Shown in pieces: positions 47,428 to 59,370 of a stretch of DNA of 64,000 nucleotides (within the stretch, counting starts at the first letter, position 1; each line of letters opens with the position of its first letter). Position numbers and translations under genes: made by a program. The DNA lies in assembly GCA_021613375.1 (NCBI GenBank), contig CM038709.1:36674428-36738427 (forward strand). Direction: 5' to 3'. Source of the stretch: Megaleporinus macrocephalus. Taxonomy: Eukaryota; Chordata; Actinopteri; Characiformes; Anostomidae. Below the pieces are notes generated by a model. The model saw only the letters and a program-made list of their open reading frames with translations, made no database searches and was not told the origin of the DNA.

Positions 47428-49390
47428 CGATGAACGGTGGCGCACGTTAAGCAACAGGGAGCAGCTCGAGCTTTCGTCTAAGTGCAGTATATCTGCGCTG
47501 CAGGAAGGAACGCGCGATGACGCGACAAAACGCTGACGGCGGGGCCGAGGCTATAAGTATGGGTGCCTGCACGAATATCGCTTGCCGCGAACAGTCTAAA
47601 AAGTGGACGGGGGTGTCTGTGCCTGATCCTCTCGTACCGGCACAACACGCGCAAGTGCACACACACACACATTACCACAAGCGACCATTTTCAGCATTTC
47701 AATGGCAGTGACACGGTGGTGGTGTGTGTGTTTGTGATCCTATCGTACCAGCACAACACACACACACACACCTCCACTACGCGATGACGTCACGACGTGC
47801 GGACGGCAGAGCTTAGATTAAGATTTCAGATATCTGCACGCGGTTTCTTCTGGTCAGTAACTATTCGTGGCTCACAAATAGTCTAAAAAGCTACATTTTA
47901 AAGCTAATGTTATTACTATAGCTGCTGTGTGTTTGGTCTAGTTCATCGTGAAGCTAAATAGTAGCTAATATGTGCTATGTTGATACTTCTTTTGAGGGAT
48001 TGGTCATGGTGGCGTCATCGCGGAGCCCTCACGTTATGCAAGTTCAGCTAATAATTGTTTAATTTTCTTCTTGTTCTATTTTAGTTCAGCTTAAAGGGTT
48101 AAGAAACGGTTCTGTGTCTTGGGCTCTGAGGTACATCTAACCAGCTGGTGGCCTAATGGCTTAGGCGCTGGCCTTCCGTCCAGACGTTGAAGGTTTGGTT
48201 CCCACCTAGGGTGTGGAGCTAGTAAAGACAGGCAGCGTAAGAAATATATTTTTGGCTGATTGTATGGAGTGTCTTAACTACGATGGGTACAACGCCAACT
48301 TGTAACCTTTAAACCACCGCCTTTGATCTAGCGACATTGTCTGTTTTATCAGCTTCAATTACCACATAGGAACAGTTTGTTGTTCAACAGTTACAGTCTG
48401 TGGTCCGTCTGATACACTGCAAAAAATGTCATCCTTTCTCACCCTGTTCTTTAATAGGACACACACAGGACCATCACACAGCAGGCACAGTTAGGAAGGT
48501 AGATCATTCTCATCACTGCAGTGATACTGATGTGTTGGTGGTGTGTTACTGTGTGTTGCGCTGGTCTAAGTGGATCAAACACAGCAATGTTGCTGGGGTT
48601 TTCAAGCACCCTAGAGTCAGTGCTGGGCTGAGAATAGTCCACCAACCTTAAGCGTCCAGCCAACAGTGTCCTGTGACCACTAATGAAGGACTAGAGAATG
48701 ACTTACACAAACTGTGCAGCAACAAACCAGTTATCATCTATTATTTTACATGTACATGGTGGACTAGCAAGGTGGACATTTCCAATAGAGTGGTCAGTGA
48801 GTGGACACGCAGGGTTTAACATCTCCCCCACACCACCAATACTACGTCGGTGTCCTTAAAGTGCTGAGAAAGACCCACAACACAAATAATATCTGCTTTG
48901 CAGTGGTCTTTTGGGGTCCTTATTATTGAAGAAAAGAATGAAAGGTGGCTAACTAGGTATACAGAGGACACACGGACTACAGTCTGTAATTGTAGATCTA
49001 CAAGGTACACCTGTATTGTAAACGGAGCTGATAAAATGGACAAAGGGTGTAGATACAAGTAGATGGTTTTAATGTTATGGCTGATCGGTGTGTAAACCAC
49101 CACGCACATCATATATTACATAACAACCTTGTAGGAGCTGCTACACACAAATAGGCTTCATTTACGCACCGACACGTTGTCAGTCACAAATCGCCCTCTG
49201 GCCCTTTACGGGCTCACTGAGAGAATCGGGCACTTCTTACAAGTTGAACGGAGCTTCGTTTCCCTGTTTCTTATCATCCTAATTATTTATCCTTCTTAAT
49301 TATTAAGTGTCAGTTCGTTTCAGCGATTTCAAAAGAAACCCCTACAACATGCAGATACGGCCCACATTTCATCATCGACCAGATTTAGCC
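47428..49390 (+). repeat. macrosatellite unit 7 (subtype B-like recombinant)
   Basis: 1,963 bp. Left of the module GAGGTACATCT (A-like), then CCTTCCGTCCAGACG, CTAGTAAAGACAG and AAATATATTTTT (B-like): a visible switch within about 50 bp. Confidence 0.95.
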
Positions 49391-51354
49391 CGATGAACGG
49401 TGGCGCACGTTAAGCAACAGGGAGCAGCTCGAGCTTTCGTCTAAGTGCAGTATATCTGCGCTGCAGGAAGGAACGCGCGATGACGCGACAAAACGCTGAC
49501 GGCGGGGCCGAGGCTATAAGTATGGGTGCCTGCACGAATATCGCTTGCCGCGAACAGTCTAAAAAGTGGACGGGGGTGTCTGTGCCTGATCCTCTCGTAC
49601 CGGCACAACACGCGCAAGTGCACACACACACACATTACCACAAGCGACCATTTTCAGCATTTCAATGGCAGTGACACGGTGGTGGTGTGTGTGTTTGTGA
49701 TCCTATCGTACCAGCACAACACACACACACACACCTCCACTACGCGATGACGTCACGACGTGCGGACGGCAGAGCTTAGATTAAGATTTCAGATATCTGC
49801 ACGCGGTTTCTTCTGGTCAGTAACTATTCGTGGCTCACAAATAGTCTAAAAAGCTACATTTTAAAGCTAATGTTATTACTATAGCTGCTGTGTGTTTGGT
49901 CTAGTTCATCGTGAAGCTAAATAGTAGCTAATATGTGCTATGTTGATACTTCTTTTGAGGGATTGGTCATGGTGGCGTCATCGCGGAGCCCTCACGTTAT
50001 GCAAGTTCAGCTAATAATTGTTTAATTTTCTCCTTGTTCTATTTTAGTTCAGCTTAAAGGGTTAAGAAACGGTTCTGTGTCTTGGGCTCTGAGGTACATC
50101 TAACCAGCTGGTGGCTTAATGGCTCAGGCGCTGGCCTTCCGTGCCAGACGTCGAAGGTTTGGTTCCCACCTAGGGTGTGGAGCTTGTAAAGATAGGCAGC
50201 GTAAGAAATATTTTTTGGCTGATTGTATGGAGTGTCTTAACTACGATGGGTACAACGCCAAGTTTGTAACCTTTAAACCACCGCCTTTGATCTATCGACA
50301 TTATCTGTTTTATAAGCTTCAATTACCACATAGGAACAGTTTGTTGTTCAACAGTTACAGTCTGTGGTCCGTCTGATACACTGCAAAAAATGTCATCCTT
50401 TCTCACCCTGTTCTTTAATAGGACACACACAGGACCATCACACAGCAGGCACAGTTAGGAAGGTAGATCATTCTCATCACTGCAGTGATACTGATGTGTT
50501 GGTGGTGTGTTACTGTGTGTTGCGCTGGTCTAAGTGGATCAAACACAGCAATGTTGCTGGGGTTTTCAAGCACCCTAGAGTCAGTGCTGGGCTGAGAATA
50601 GTCCACCAACCTTAAGCGTCCAGCCAACAGTGTCCTGTGACCACTAATGAAGGACTAGAGAATGACTTACACAAACTGTGCAGCAACAAACCAGTTATCA
50701 TCTATTATTTTACATGTACATGGTGGACTAGCAAGGTGGACATTTCCAATAGAGTGGTCAGTGAGTGGACACGCAGGGTTTAACATCTCCCCCACACCAC
50801 CAATACTACGTCGGTGTCCTTAAAGTGCTGAGAAAGACCCACAACACAAATAATATCTGCTTTGCAGTGGTCTTTTGGGGTCCTTATTATTGAAGAAAAG
50901 AATGAAAGGTGGCTAACTAGGTATACAGAGGACACACGGACTACAGTCTGTAATTGTAGATCTACAAGGTACACCTGTATTGTAAACGGAGCTGATAAAA
51001 TGGACAAAGGGTGTAGATACAAGTAGATGGTTTTAATGTTATGGCTGATCGGTGTGTAAACCACCACGCACATCATATTTTACATAACAACCTTGTAGGA
51101 GCTGCTACACACAAATAGGCTTCATTTACGCACCGACACGTTGTCAGTCACAAATCGCCTCCTGGCCCTTTAAGGGCTCACTGAGAGAATCGGGCACTTC
51201 TTACAAGTTGAACGGAGCTTCGTTTCCCTGTTTCTTATCATCCTAATTATTTATCCTTCTTAATTATTAAGTGTCAGTTCGTTTCAGCGATTTCAAAAGA
51301 AACCCCTACAACATGCAGATACGGCCCACATTTCATCATCGACCAGATTTAGCC
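49391..51354 (+). repeat. macrosatellite unit 8 (subtype A)
   Basis: 1,964 bp. TGGCTCAGGCG and CTTGTAAAGATAG; private change GTGGCTTAATGG just before the A box. Confidence 0.95.
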
Positions 51355-52728
51355 CGATGAACGGTGGCGCACGTTAAGCAACAGGGAGCAGCTCGAGCTT
51401 TCGTCTAAGTGCAGTATATCTGCGCTGCAGGAAGGAACGCGCGATGACGCGACAAAACGCTGACGGCGGGGCCGAGGCTATAAGTATGGGTGCCTGCACG
51501 AATATCGCTTGCCGCGAACAGTCTAAAAAGTGGACGGGGGTGTCTGTGCCTGATCCTCTCGTACCGGCACAACACGCGCAAGTGCACACACACACACATT
51601 ACCACAAGCGACCATTTTCAGCATTTCAATGGCAGTGACACGGTGGTGGTGTGTGTGTTTGTGATCCTATCGTACCAGCACAACACACACACACACACCT
51701 CCACTACGCGATGACGTCACGACGTGCGGACGGCAGAGCTTAGATTAAGATTTCAGATATCTGCACGCGGTTTCTTCTGGTCAGTAACTATTCGTGGCTC
51801 ACAAATAGTCTAAAAAGCTACATTTTAAAGCTAATGTTATTACTATAGCTGCTGTGTGTTTGGTCTAGTTCATCGTGAAGCTAAATAGTAGCTAATATGT
51901 GCTATGTTGATACTTCTTTTGAGGGATTGGTCATGGTGGCGTCATCGCGGAGCCCTCACGTTATGCAAGTTCAGCTAATAATTGTTTAATTTTCTCCTTG
52001 TTCTATTTTAGTTCAGCTTAAAGGGTTAAGAAACGGTTCTGTGTCTTGGGCTCTGAGGTACATCTAACCAGCTGGTGGCCTAATGGCTCAGGCGCTGGCC
52101 TTCCGTGCCAGACGTCGAAGGTTTGGTTCCCACCTAGGGTGTGGAGCTTGTAAAGATAGGCAGCGTAAGAAATATTTTTTGGCTGATTGTATGGAGTGTC
52201 TTAACTACGATGGGTACAACGCCAAGTTTGTAACCTTTAAACCACCGCCTTTGATCTATCGACATTATCTGTTTTATAAGCTTCAATTACCACATAGGAA
52301 CAGTTTGTTGTTCAACAGTTACAGTCTGTGGTCCGTCTGATACACTGCAAAAAATGTCATCCTTTCTCACCCTGTTCTTTAATAGGACACACACAGGACC
52401 ATCACACAGCAGGCACAGTTAGGAAGGTAGATCATTCTCATCACTGCAGTGATACTGATGTGTTGGTGGTGTGTTACTGTGTGTTGCGCTGGTCTAAGTG
52501 GATCAAACACAGCAATGTTGCTGGGGTTTTCAAGCACCCTAGAGTCAGTGCTGGGCTGAGAATAGTCCACCAACCTTAAGCGTCCAGCCAACAGTGTCCT
52601 GTGACCACTAATGAAGGACTAGAGAATGACTTACACAAACTGTGCAGCAACAAACCAGTTATCATCTATTATTTTACATGTACATGGTGGACTAGCAAGG
52701 TGGACATTTCCAATAGAGTGGTCAGTGA
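51355..52728 (+). repeat. macrosatellite unit 9 (subtype A), truncated by gap
   Basis: First 1,374 bp of a unit, with subtype A marks; stops inside the foldback element at the N run. Confidence 0.95.
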
Positions 52729-53728
52729 NNNNNNNNNNNNNNNNNNNNNNNNNNNNNNNNNNNNNNNNNNNNNNNNNNNNNNNNNNNNNNNNNNNNNNNN
52801 NNNNNNNNNNNNNNNNNNNNNNNNNNNNNNNNNNNNNNNNNNNNNNNNNNNNNNNNNNNNNNNNNNNNNNNNNNNNNNNNNNNNNNNNNNNNNNNNNNNN
52901 NNNNNNNNNNNNNNNNNNNNNNNNNNNNNNNNNNNNNNNNNNNNNNNNNNNNNNNNNNNNNNNNNNNNNNNNNNNNNNNNNNNNNNNNNNNNNNNNNNNN
53001 NNNNNNNNNNNNNNNNNNNNNNNNNNNNNNNNNNNNNNNNNNNNNNNNNNNNNNNNNNNNNNNNNNNNNNNNNNNNNNNNNNNNNNNNNNNNNNNNNNNN
53101 NNNNNNNNNNNNNNNNNNNNNNNNNNNNNNNNNNNNNNNNNNNNNNNNNNNNNNNNNNNNNNNNNNNNNNNNNNNNNNNNNNNNNNNNNNNNNNNNNNNN
53201 NNNNNNNNNNNNNNNNNNNNNNNNNNNNNNNNNNNNNNNNNNNNNNNNNNNNNNNNNNNNNNNNNNNNNNNNNNNNNNNNNNNNNNNNNNNNNNNNNNNN
53301 NNNNNNNNNNNNNNNNNNNNNNNNNNNNNNNNNNNNNNNNNNNNNNNNNNNNNNNNNNNNNNNNNNNNNNNNNNNNNNNNNNNNNNNNNNNNNNNNNNNN
53401 NNNNNNNNNNNNNNNNNNNNNNNNNNNNNNNNNNNNNNNNNNNNNNNNNNNNNNNNNNNNNNNNNNNNNNNNNNNNNNNNNNNNNNNNNNNNNNNNNNNN
53501 NNNNNNNNNNNNNNNNNNNNNNNNNNNNNNNNNNNNNNNNNNNNNNNNNNNNNNNNNNNNNNNNNNNNNNNNNNNNNNNNNNNNNNNNNNNNNNNNNNNN
53601 NNNNNNNNNNNNNNNNNNNNNNNNNNNNNNNNNNNNNNNNNNNNNNNNNNNNNNNNNNNNNNNNNNNNNNNNNNNNNNNNNNNNNNNNNNNNNNNNNNNN
53701 NNNNNNNNNNNNNNNNNNNNNNNNNNNN
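52729..53728. other. assembly gap, exactly 1000 N
   Basis: Second round-number N run. The true distance and even the adjacency of the flanking contigs are unknown. Confidence 0.99.
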
Positions 53729-56700
53729 TTCCGTCAAAATAACCCCCTTTTCCGGGCAAAAGACTTCGACTGTATTTTCCTTCAGGCGAACCGGCGAGTT
53801 TAGCTAACACAAGGTGACAGGCCTCATTTGGTGCACGGCGCCTGCGTTCGTTAGGCCTAAGATAGCGTCTCTAGCCCCGTTCTAGACTATAGCTAGAACG
53901 AGGACGATCTTCTATCGCTACGGTGTGTGTGGGCAGCTTTGGGCAGCTCTTGGCCAGCCGACGAGGTGCCAAATGGGCTCCGAGCAGCAGGGTTTTTCTT
54001 TAAAAGAGTGTGAAGGAAAAGACTGCGCAGGTGCTCCTTCTAAAGACGAACCGTGTGCCAGACAAGTTTTGGCCAGGCTCGTCGAGCTCTAGGTGCCATT
54101 TTGTCTCGTTTGTTTACGTCTTCCCTTTTCACAGCGTACTTTGGCTTTTTTTTACTCCCAGAACAATCACCTTTTTCAGGCTGTATACTTAAGAGCTTTT
54201 CCACTAAAGTAGACTATTTGAGTCTGCTGGGGGGGATCGTGGCAACTTTGAATGCGATCGAGCGCCATTTGGCTTCGGCAACGTGGTAATAGAAATGTAG
54301 AGTACAAAACCAGTTCTGTGTATAAAATATGCTATTCGCTGTTTGTCACAATGTCAATGCTAATGTGTGCCAGAGCCAAACCAAGCAAGAGAAGCGAGGT
54401 GGAGCTTTGGACTAATTGCTTTATTCCTATTAAAGGTGGTAAGCCCACGATGTGAGCAGAATGCAGGGCACAACATGTTCCTTGCGGGTTGGCGCTCTTT
54501 TCACGGCCCATTTTACGTCGGCAGCTGAGGCCTGCAATGATTAACTGGACAGGGTGGTCATCACTACCTCTGTCAATGAACTCAATAAACCGAGCACACC
54601 GCGTGTGTCCACGCATAACACCGCTGTGCCCAGCGCTCAGCCGAGCCAGTGCCATATACCTCACTTTGAGTGCCTATTGATTTTATGTGATCAGACTTTC
54701 TAGAGGGTTTGCCCCTACATCATCTCGTTAAATGGCCGTTGTAATCCGTTCTGAAGCACAGCAGCAGACAAAGCTCGCTTTGTGTTGCAGTGCTTATGCG
54801 CACATGGCGCCGAGCCGCAGCAGACCTTGGCAGCCCCGCGCACAACATTAAATTGTCAGAAAAATGTCTCCGAAAAACCCGATTGGGTCATGCTTTTGCT
54901 TTAAGGTGTTTAAGCGCAAACATTGGCAAGCTGTCTTTAATTGTATTGTTCTCGTTAAAAGCATACAGTGCACGGTGTATGGAAGACCCAGGGAGCGCCG
55001 CCAAGACGGTCCGCCGCAATATGGCGCCCTGGATCTCCTGAAGGCTACCTGAACATACTGCACCCTCAATATTCAGTAATATGCCTCAATCGGAAGGACG
55101 CAAAGCGAAATGATGAAGGGAAGGCGGGGGGGGGGGGGTGGCCATCTGTCTGTAGTGAGATTTGGGAGAGGAGGGAAAATAAATTGAGAGAAGGCGCAAC
55201 AAGAAGCATAGCAACTCCAGGGAAGATCTAACTGATGACACTGCTGCGGGTCTACCTTCTCATATGCTTCTATGGAAAGAGGAAAAGAAGCCATAAAAAA
55301 GGAATGAGACTAGTTTCAGACCACCTACCAAAGGAACAAAGAAAAGAAGGGAAGTTCAAATCAGATCAGTGAAGAAGAGAGAGGAACTTAATGAACATTC
55401 ATGTAGTGATAGCAATACTTTTCATGATATTTACAAATGTAAGTCAGCCATAAGTTAATAAAACTGCCCTTATATTGAAAATGATCAACATTTGTGCCCA
55501 TAAATTGATTATGTTTGAGAAAAAAATATTCCCTTCAACTAGGGAAGCGCAGTGATCATGTTTTGAGTACTAATTTCTAATTTAGAGGAGAATTTAACTA
55601 CATTTCTGCATAATTAGATAAAATAGTTTTGGCTTAAAATAATTGTCTTAAATACCAGTTTAATTTACAGAAATACATACAGGTTCTTGCAGAGCAAATT
55701 TTATACATAGGAAAAATATTTCTTTTGTTTTTATTTCACTAATGAAAATTATGCACCAAACATGTGAGTTCACTTAATATGTACAATGTGTATGTATGTG
55801 GTTTATTTGCTTTGTAGACACTGAGACCCTTGGATTCTATCAACACCATAGTAAAGAAACTGGAAGCTAAATTTCTCTACAATACATCCTTTTGCAGAAT
55901 TTTTTGAATAAATGGTGGCACTCTCATTTCAAATGCTACTTGGCTGAACTATGCTGTTGAGGCTTATCAAAATTAGGCAGGTTTGAAATGACAATAGCAC
56001 ATACAAATCCTTGTATTTACAAAATGATTACAGATAAGGACAAACACATACCATGCTTTTACACAAGTCAATGGAACCAAAGTTTTCTATGTTATTTTGG
56101 GTGTTCTCGGTCCATTAATCATGAAATTTACACATAACATAAAGGCCAACATTCATTTTCCATTTATGTCAAAAACTGAAAAACATCAATAGGGAAGGAA
56201 AAGGGTTTTATTCCAACAGCAGCAATATGCTGCAATGTGAATGCTAGTTCACTTACATGATCAAATAACCCCCCAAAACATACATCTATGCTATCCCAAC
56301 AGTGTGATATTTCCCAATAATACAAAAAAAATTATTTGAATTTAGTTATGCATAGTAAATTTAGGTATTTGACTGAATTTGCCTTCCAGTTTCACATTAT
56401 TCATCAGTCCATCAACTTGTAAAAACCCATGTGACATGTCTGTGATTCATAAGATTAGTGCACAAGTATCTGCAATAAAGTTTATGATTTGTTGAAGCTG
56501 CACTTTATAATTATTTTTAAACTTTGAAAAAATGTCTTCATGTATCAGCATCACACATACACAGGTTCATGCAAGGTCCAGTTAGATGAATGAAGCTGTA
56601 ATGGTAGATAATTTCTTTTTTGGAAGACATAGAGTTCTTATTAAATTCTCTTTTCAACATGCTCAGATTTATCTACTAGGCGTCCGAAGCGTTAATCAAT

Positions 56701-58318
56701 GTTCCAAAGTGTGCTTCCGCATGTTGTGTGCAATTACACGTTTCCAGCAGAGAGGTCTCCACATTCCCAAATCTTACGTAGTGCAGCTTTGAAGGGCTTA
56801 TTGAAGTATTGACATTGCAACGGGTTGTAATGATAATAATATTGACATTTAAAGCAGATTTTTCTTATGTGGGGGTTCCAAGACCCCCCTCTTGCCACTG
56901 CAGTATGTGGATTAAGAATCATCTCTAAGGTGAATTTGCTCGTTTGAGGTGTGGAGTACCCAGCACTGGGCTTGGCGGAGCTGGCGCCCAAGCGGCCCTC
57001 CAATAGAAACGCCAAGCGGCTTGCAGTAACAGTGGGCGACAAGGGCACCTTGGGTTTGCAGATGTTTCGGGCTGATGACAGATGGCTGTGGCGCGGGCGC
57101 GGGGAGCGGCGGGACGGCGTCTGCGCCAGCCCAGTGCCACCTGCACCCCTCTGCCAGTCCCCATCTCCATAATACCCTCCACAATGGAGCTGATGGGATG
57201 TGCTGTGTTGGGCATGCATGGTGTGAGAGTGCGCGCTCGTTTGCGTATGTATGTGGGTGATGACTCAGCTCTAAGGGATAACTAGGTTCCAGGGAAAGGT
57301 GCAATCTTTGGGTTCTCTGAACACGGCAGGGAAACCAAACGAGGGGTGTATCTTTGTTAAGCATAAGATGGATTACTCCAATATGAAGCCATTACATGGA
57401 CCTCCACCCTGTTTGACCATTCCGATATCTCCTCTCTCAGTTTCTATTAGATTTATCTTGATGTATTTCAGGCGCAGGCACATTCACAACGTTATCACGT
57501 ATTTGATTAGAGTTGATATGCTTACGAATTAAAGGGATGTGTGTAAGGGGAAACATTAAAGGGTCGTGGGCTGGTTTCTAGACCTCCAGAGGGAAGATAG
57601 CCAGACAATGGTGACATTTGAATTCATTTATTGACCATTAACAGTATTTAACGCCTTTGGCAATGCAGTTGTTTTCCACGAGCGGCGGTGCATCCGATTG
57701 GCCGACAAGGCCTGCCAAATTCCCAGTGGTTGGAGGCACAAGCGATGAAGGGCGAAGCAGACAGAGAGCAGGAGGCAAGTTAGCGAAATGTCAAACTACT
57801 CATTAATGTGAACACACACAGCCAGCGTTGTATAAGACAAAATCTGCTCCCAAAGGTGGAAAAAAGCAAAAGGAAGCTCGCAATTAATAATACTGAACAC
57901 ATTACTGAATATATATTTCAGTGTCTAAAACAAAGCAATTCAATTTGGTAGAAAGTGTGAAACAGACAACTAGAAGTTGTAGTTATTGTAAGTGACATTT
58001 ATAAGTTCTCACTTATTATTGAAACAAGCAGAAATGTTCTTTTAGAAGCACTGATTTCATGTTTTGTGTCTTGTTTTGCAAAGCAGAAACATTCTTTACC
58101 CTTTGCCATGATTTTATTGAAGCTTGAACCAAAATGAAGCCGCAAACTTGCACTTGTCAACACAGGAATGAATGTAGCTTTAATTAATTGTGCAATTGTG
58201 CACTGTATCTTAATACTGTGCAAACATCAGAGACCACCCTTCATTTATTTAATTTCCAGTCAAAACAGCTATTTATTCATTACTTCTGAGGAGAATAGGT
58301 AAAACACTATCATGTAAG
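53729..58318. other. intergenic DNA without recognised gene; GC-richer blocks
   Basis: No exon chain or known protein was found on either strand. Blocks 53780-53960, 54230-54680, 54780-55070, 56930-57300 and 57540-57770 are GC- and CpG-richer than the AT-rich spacers, with complex non-repetitive sequence, and look like candidate conserved non-coding elements. There is a G13 run at 55126-55138, a MITE family B fragment near 56040-56215, and a short hairpin CGTTCTAG/CTAGAACG at 53878-53900. Overlapping open frames at 56734-57364 follow the GC content and are not credible genes. Confidence 0.45.
56040..56215. mobile_element. MITE family B fragment
   Basis: Keeps ACACAAGTCAATGGAACC, TTATTTTGGGTG, ATTAATCATGAAATTTACACA and the CATAAAGGC word of the family seen at 9441-9690, without intact ends. 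Confidence 0.5.
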
Positions 58319-59370
58319 TGTCACACATGAAGTCGAGGAGGCAGGATGCAAGTGCAAGCTGAATGGCAGTTTATTAAGAACCAAAAACACTAAAATATAC
58401 CAAGAAAACTAGTATAAACCGGGTCCTCCAAAACTAGAAACACTGAATTACTGGTGAAACTACAAGAAAACAATGACGAGAAGAACATGAATCCAACAAA
58501 CAGGTTTCACTGACATACGGTAGGACAAAACACCAAGCAAAGACTAAAGATGCGTCCAAAATCGCGTACTAGTCAGTAGGCACTAGATTAGAGCCAGTAC
58601 GTACTACTCGAGCGGCAAACTAGTAGGTAACTTCAGTAGGCGAGTTTTAGTAGCCACACAAGCTCAGACAAACTACGTCCACCATATTGCCAGCGTCCTG
58701 TGACGCAAGATGTCAGACCATCACCGTAAAAGTCCTGCTATTCATTTAAAAGCTCCATTTACTGACAGATTTAGAAGCTTTTTGTGACACTGATCTGCGT
58801 TTTTTCTGAATCTGTACTCACACAGTGTTGATCTGTAGCTCGGAAAAGACAAAACGGGAGGAATGTAATCATTGTTTACCTCAGTAGTAGCGCTAGCTTC
58901 TGTAGCGGCAGTTTACTAGCCGTAGCTGCGTACACACAGCCGATGTTCCGCTTTTCACAGTTTTTTCCTCCGCTTTGAATTCATCCGCGGCTTCAGGTGA
59001 ATCATGGGATAGCGCAGTGTGCTGTGTTCGCCTACATAAAAATGGCTGCTGATTCAGTAGGTCACCCGGGTACTGTTCGCCTACTACTCGATGCCTACTG
59101 AGTATTCGGACATACTAGCCGCGCTCGCCTACTGATTTCACTACGGAGTAGTAGAAAAGTAGGTGATTTCGGACGCACCTTAAGACAACCAGGGATATAT
59201 ACAGGACCTAATAACGAACACCTGGGGCTAACAAGAATGAGACAACATGGAGCAGGTGAATGGCGGAGACAGGAGGGCGGACTCAAGGGGCAGATGGCAA
59301 ACATAAACAAAAGCACATAAACACATGGGGCAGACAAGGGAACGTAAGGAAGACATGGCAGGACCTGACA
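58319..59370 (-). mobile_element. LTR-like element interrupted by a hAT-like insertion
   Basis: Begins TGTCACACATGAAG and ends GGACCTGACA, so both strands show TG...CA ends. On the minus strand CTTAATAAACTGCC supplies a poly(A) signal near the 3' end, which favours a minus-strand solo LTR. Without its insert it would be about 415 bp. Flanks GTAAG and ATAAT do not give a clear target duplication. Confidence 0.5.
58548..59181. mobile_element. hAT-like non-autonomous transposon nested in the LTR
   Basis: Ends AGATGCGTCCAAAATCGCG and, on the opposite strand, AAGGTGCGTCCGAAATCAC form terminal inverted repeats. Flanks AAGACTAA and AAGACAAC look like a diverged 8-bp target duplication, as hAT elements make. 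The interior is rich in TAGTAGGC and GCCTACT words in both orientations. No transposase. Confidence 0.7.

Larger units (their letters stand above)
35629..52728 (+). repeat. macrosatellite: head-to-tail array of a ~1,965-bp unit, 8.7 copies
   Basis: The landmark CGATGAACGGTGGCGCACG recurs at 35629, 37591, 39556, 41528, 43493, 45457, 47428, 49391 and 51355, giving unit lengths 1962, 1965, 1972, 1965, 1964, 1971, 1963 and 1964 plus a final 1374-bp partial. All copies share orientation and are nearly identical, differing by scattered substitutions and short indels. Within a unit, in order: a CpG-rich segment (~390 bp) with a TATA-like and a CRE sequence, AT-rich spacer, a tRNA-like A/B-box module, spacer, a foldback transposon copy ending in GGTTTTAATGTTATGGCTG, and another spacer. 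The contig consists of nothing else and ends at gaps on both sides. No convincing protein-coding gene is present. Confidence 0.97.

Noticed and set aside
35629..52728. CRISPR-like or ribosomal-DNA array
   Set aside because: Units are ~2 kb in a vertebrate genome, with no short repeat-spacer pattern and no rRNA sequence recognised.
56734..57364. Overlapping minus-strand frames of 161, 150 and 96 residues
   Set aside because: Several frames on both strands are open at once because of GC content; no domain, no splice context.
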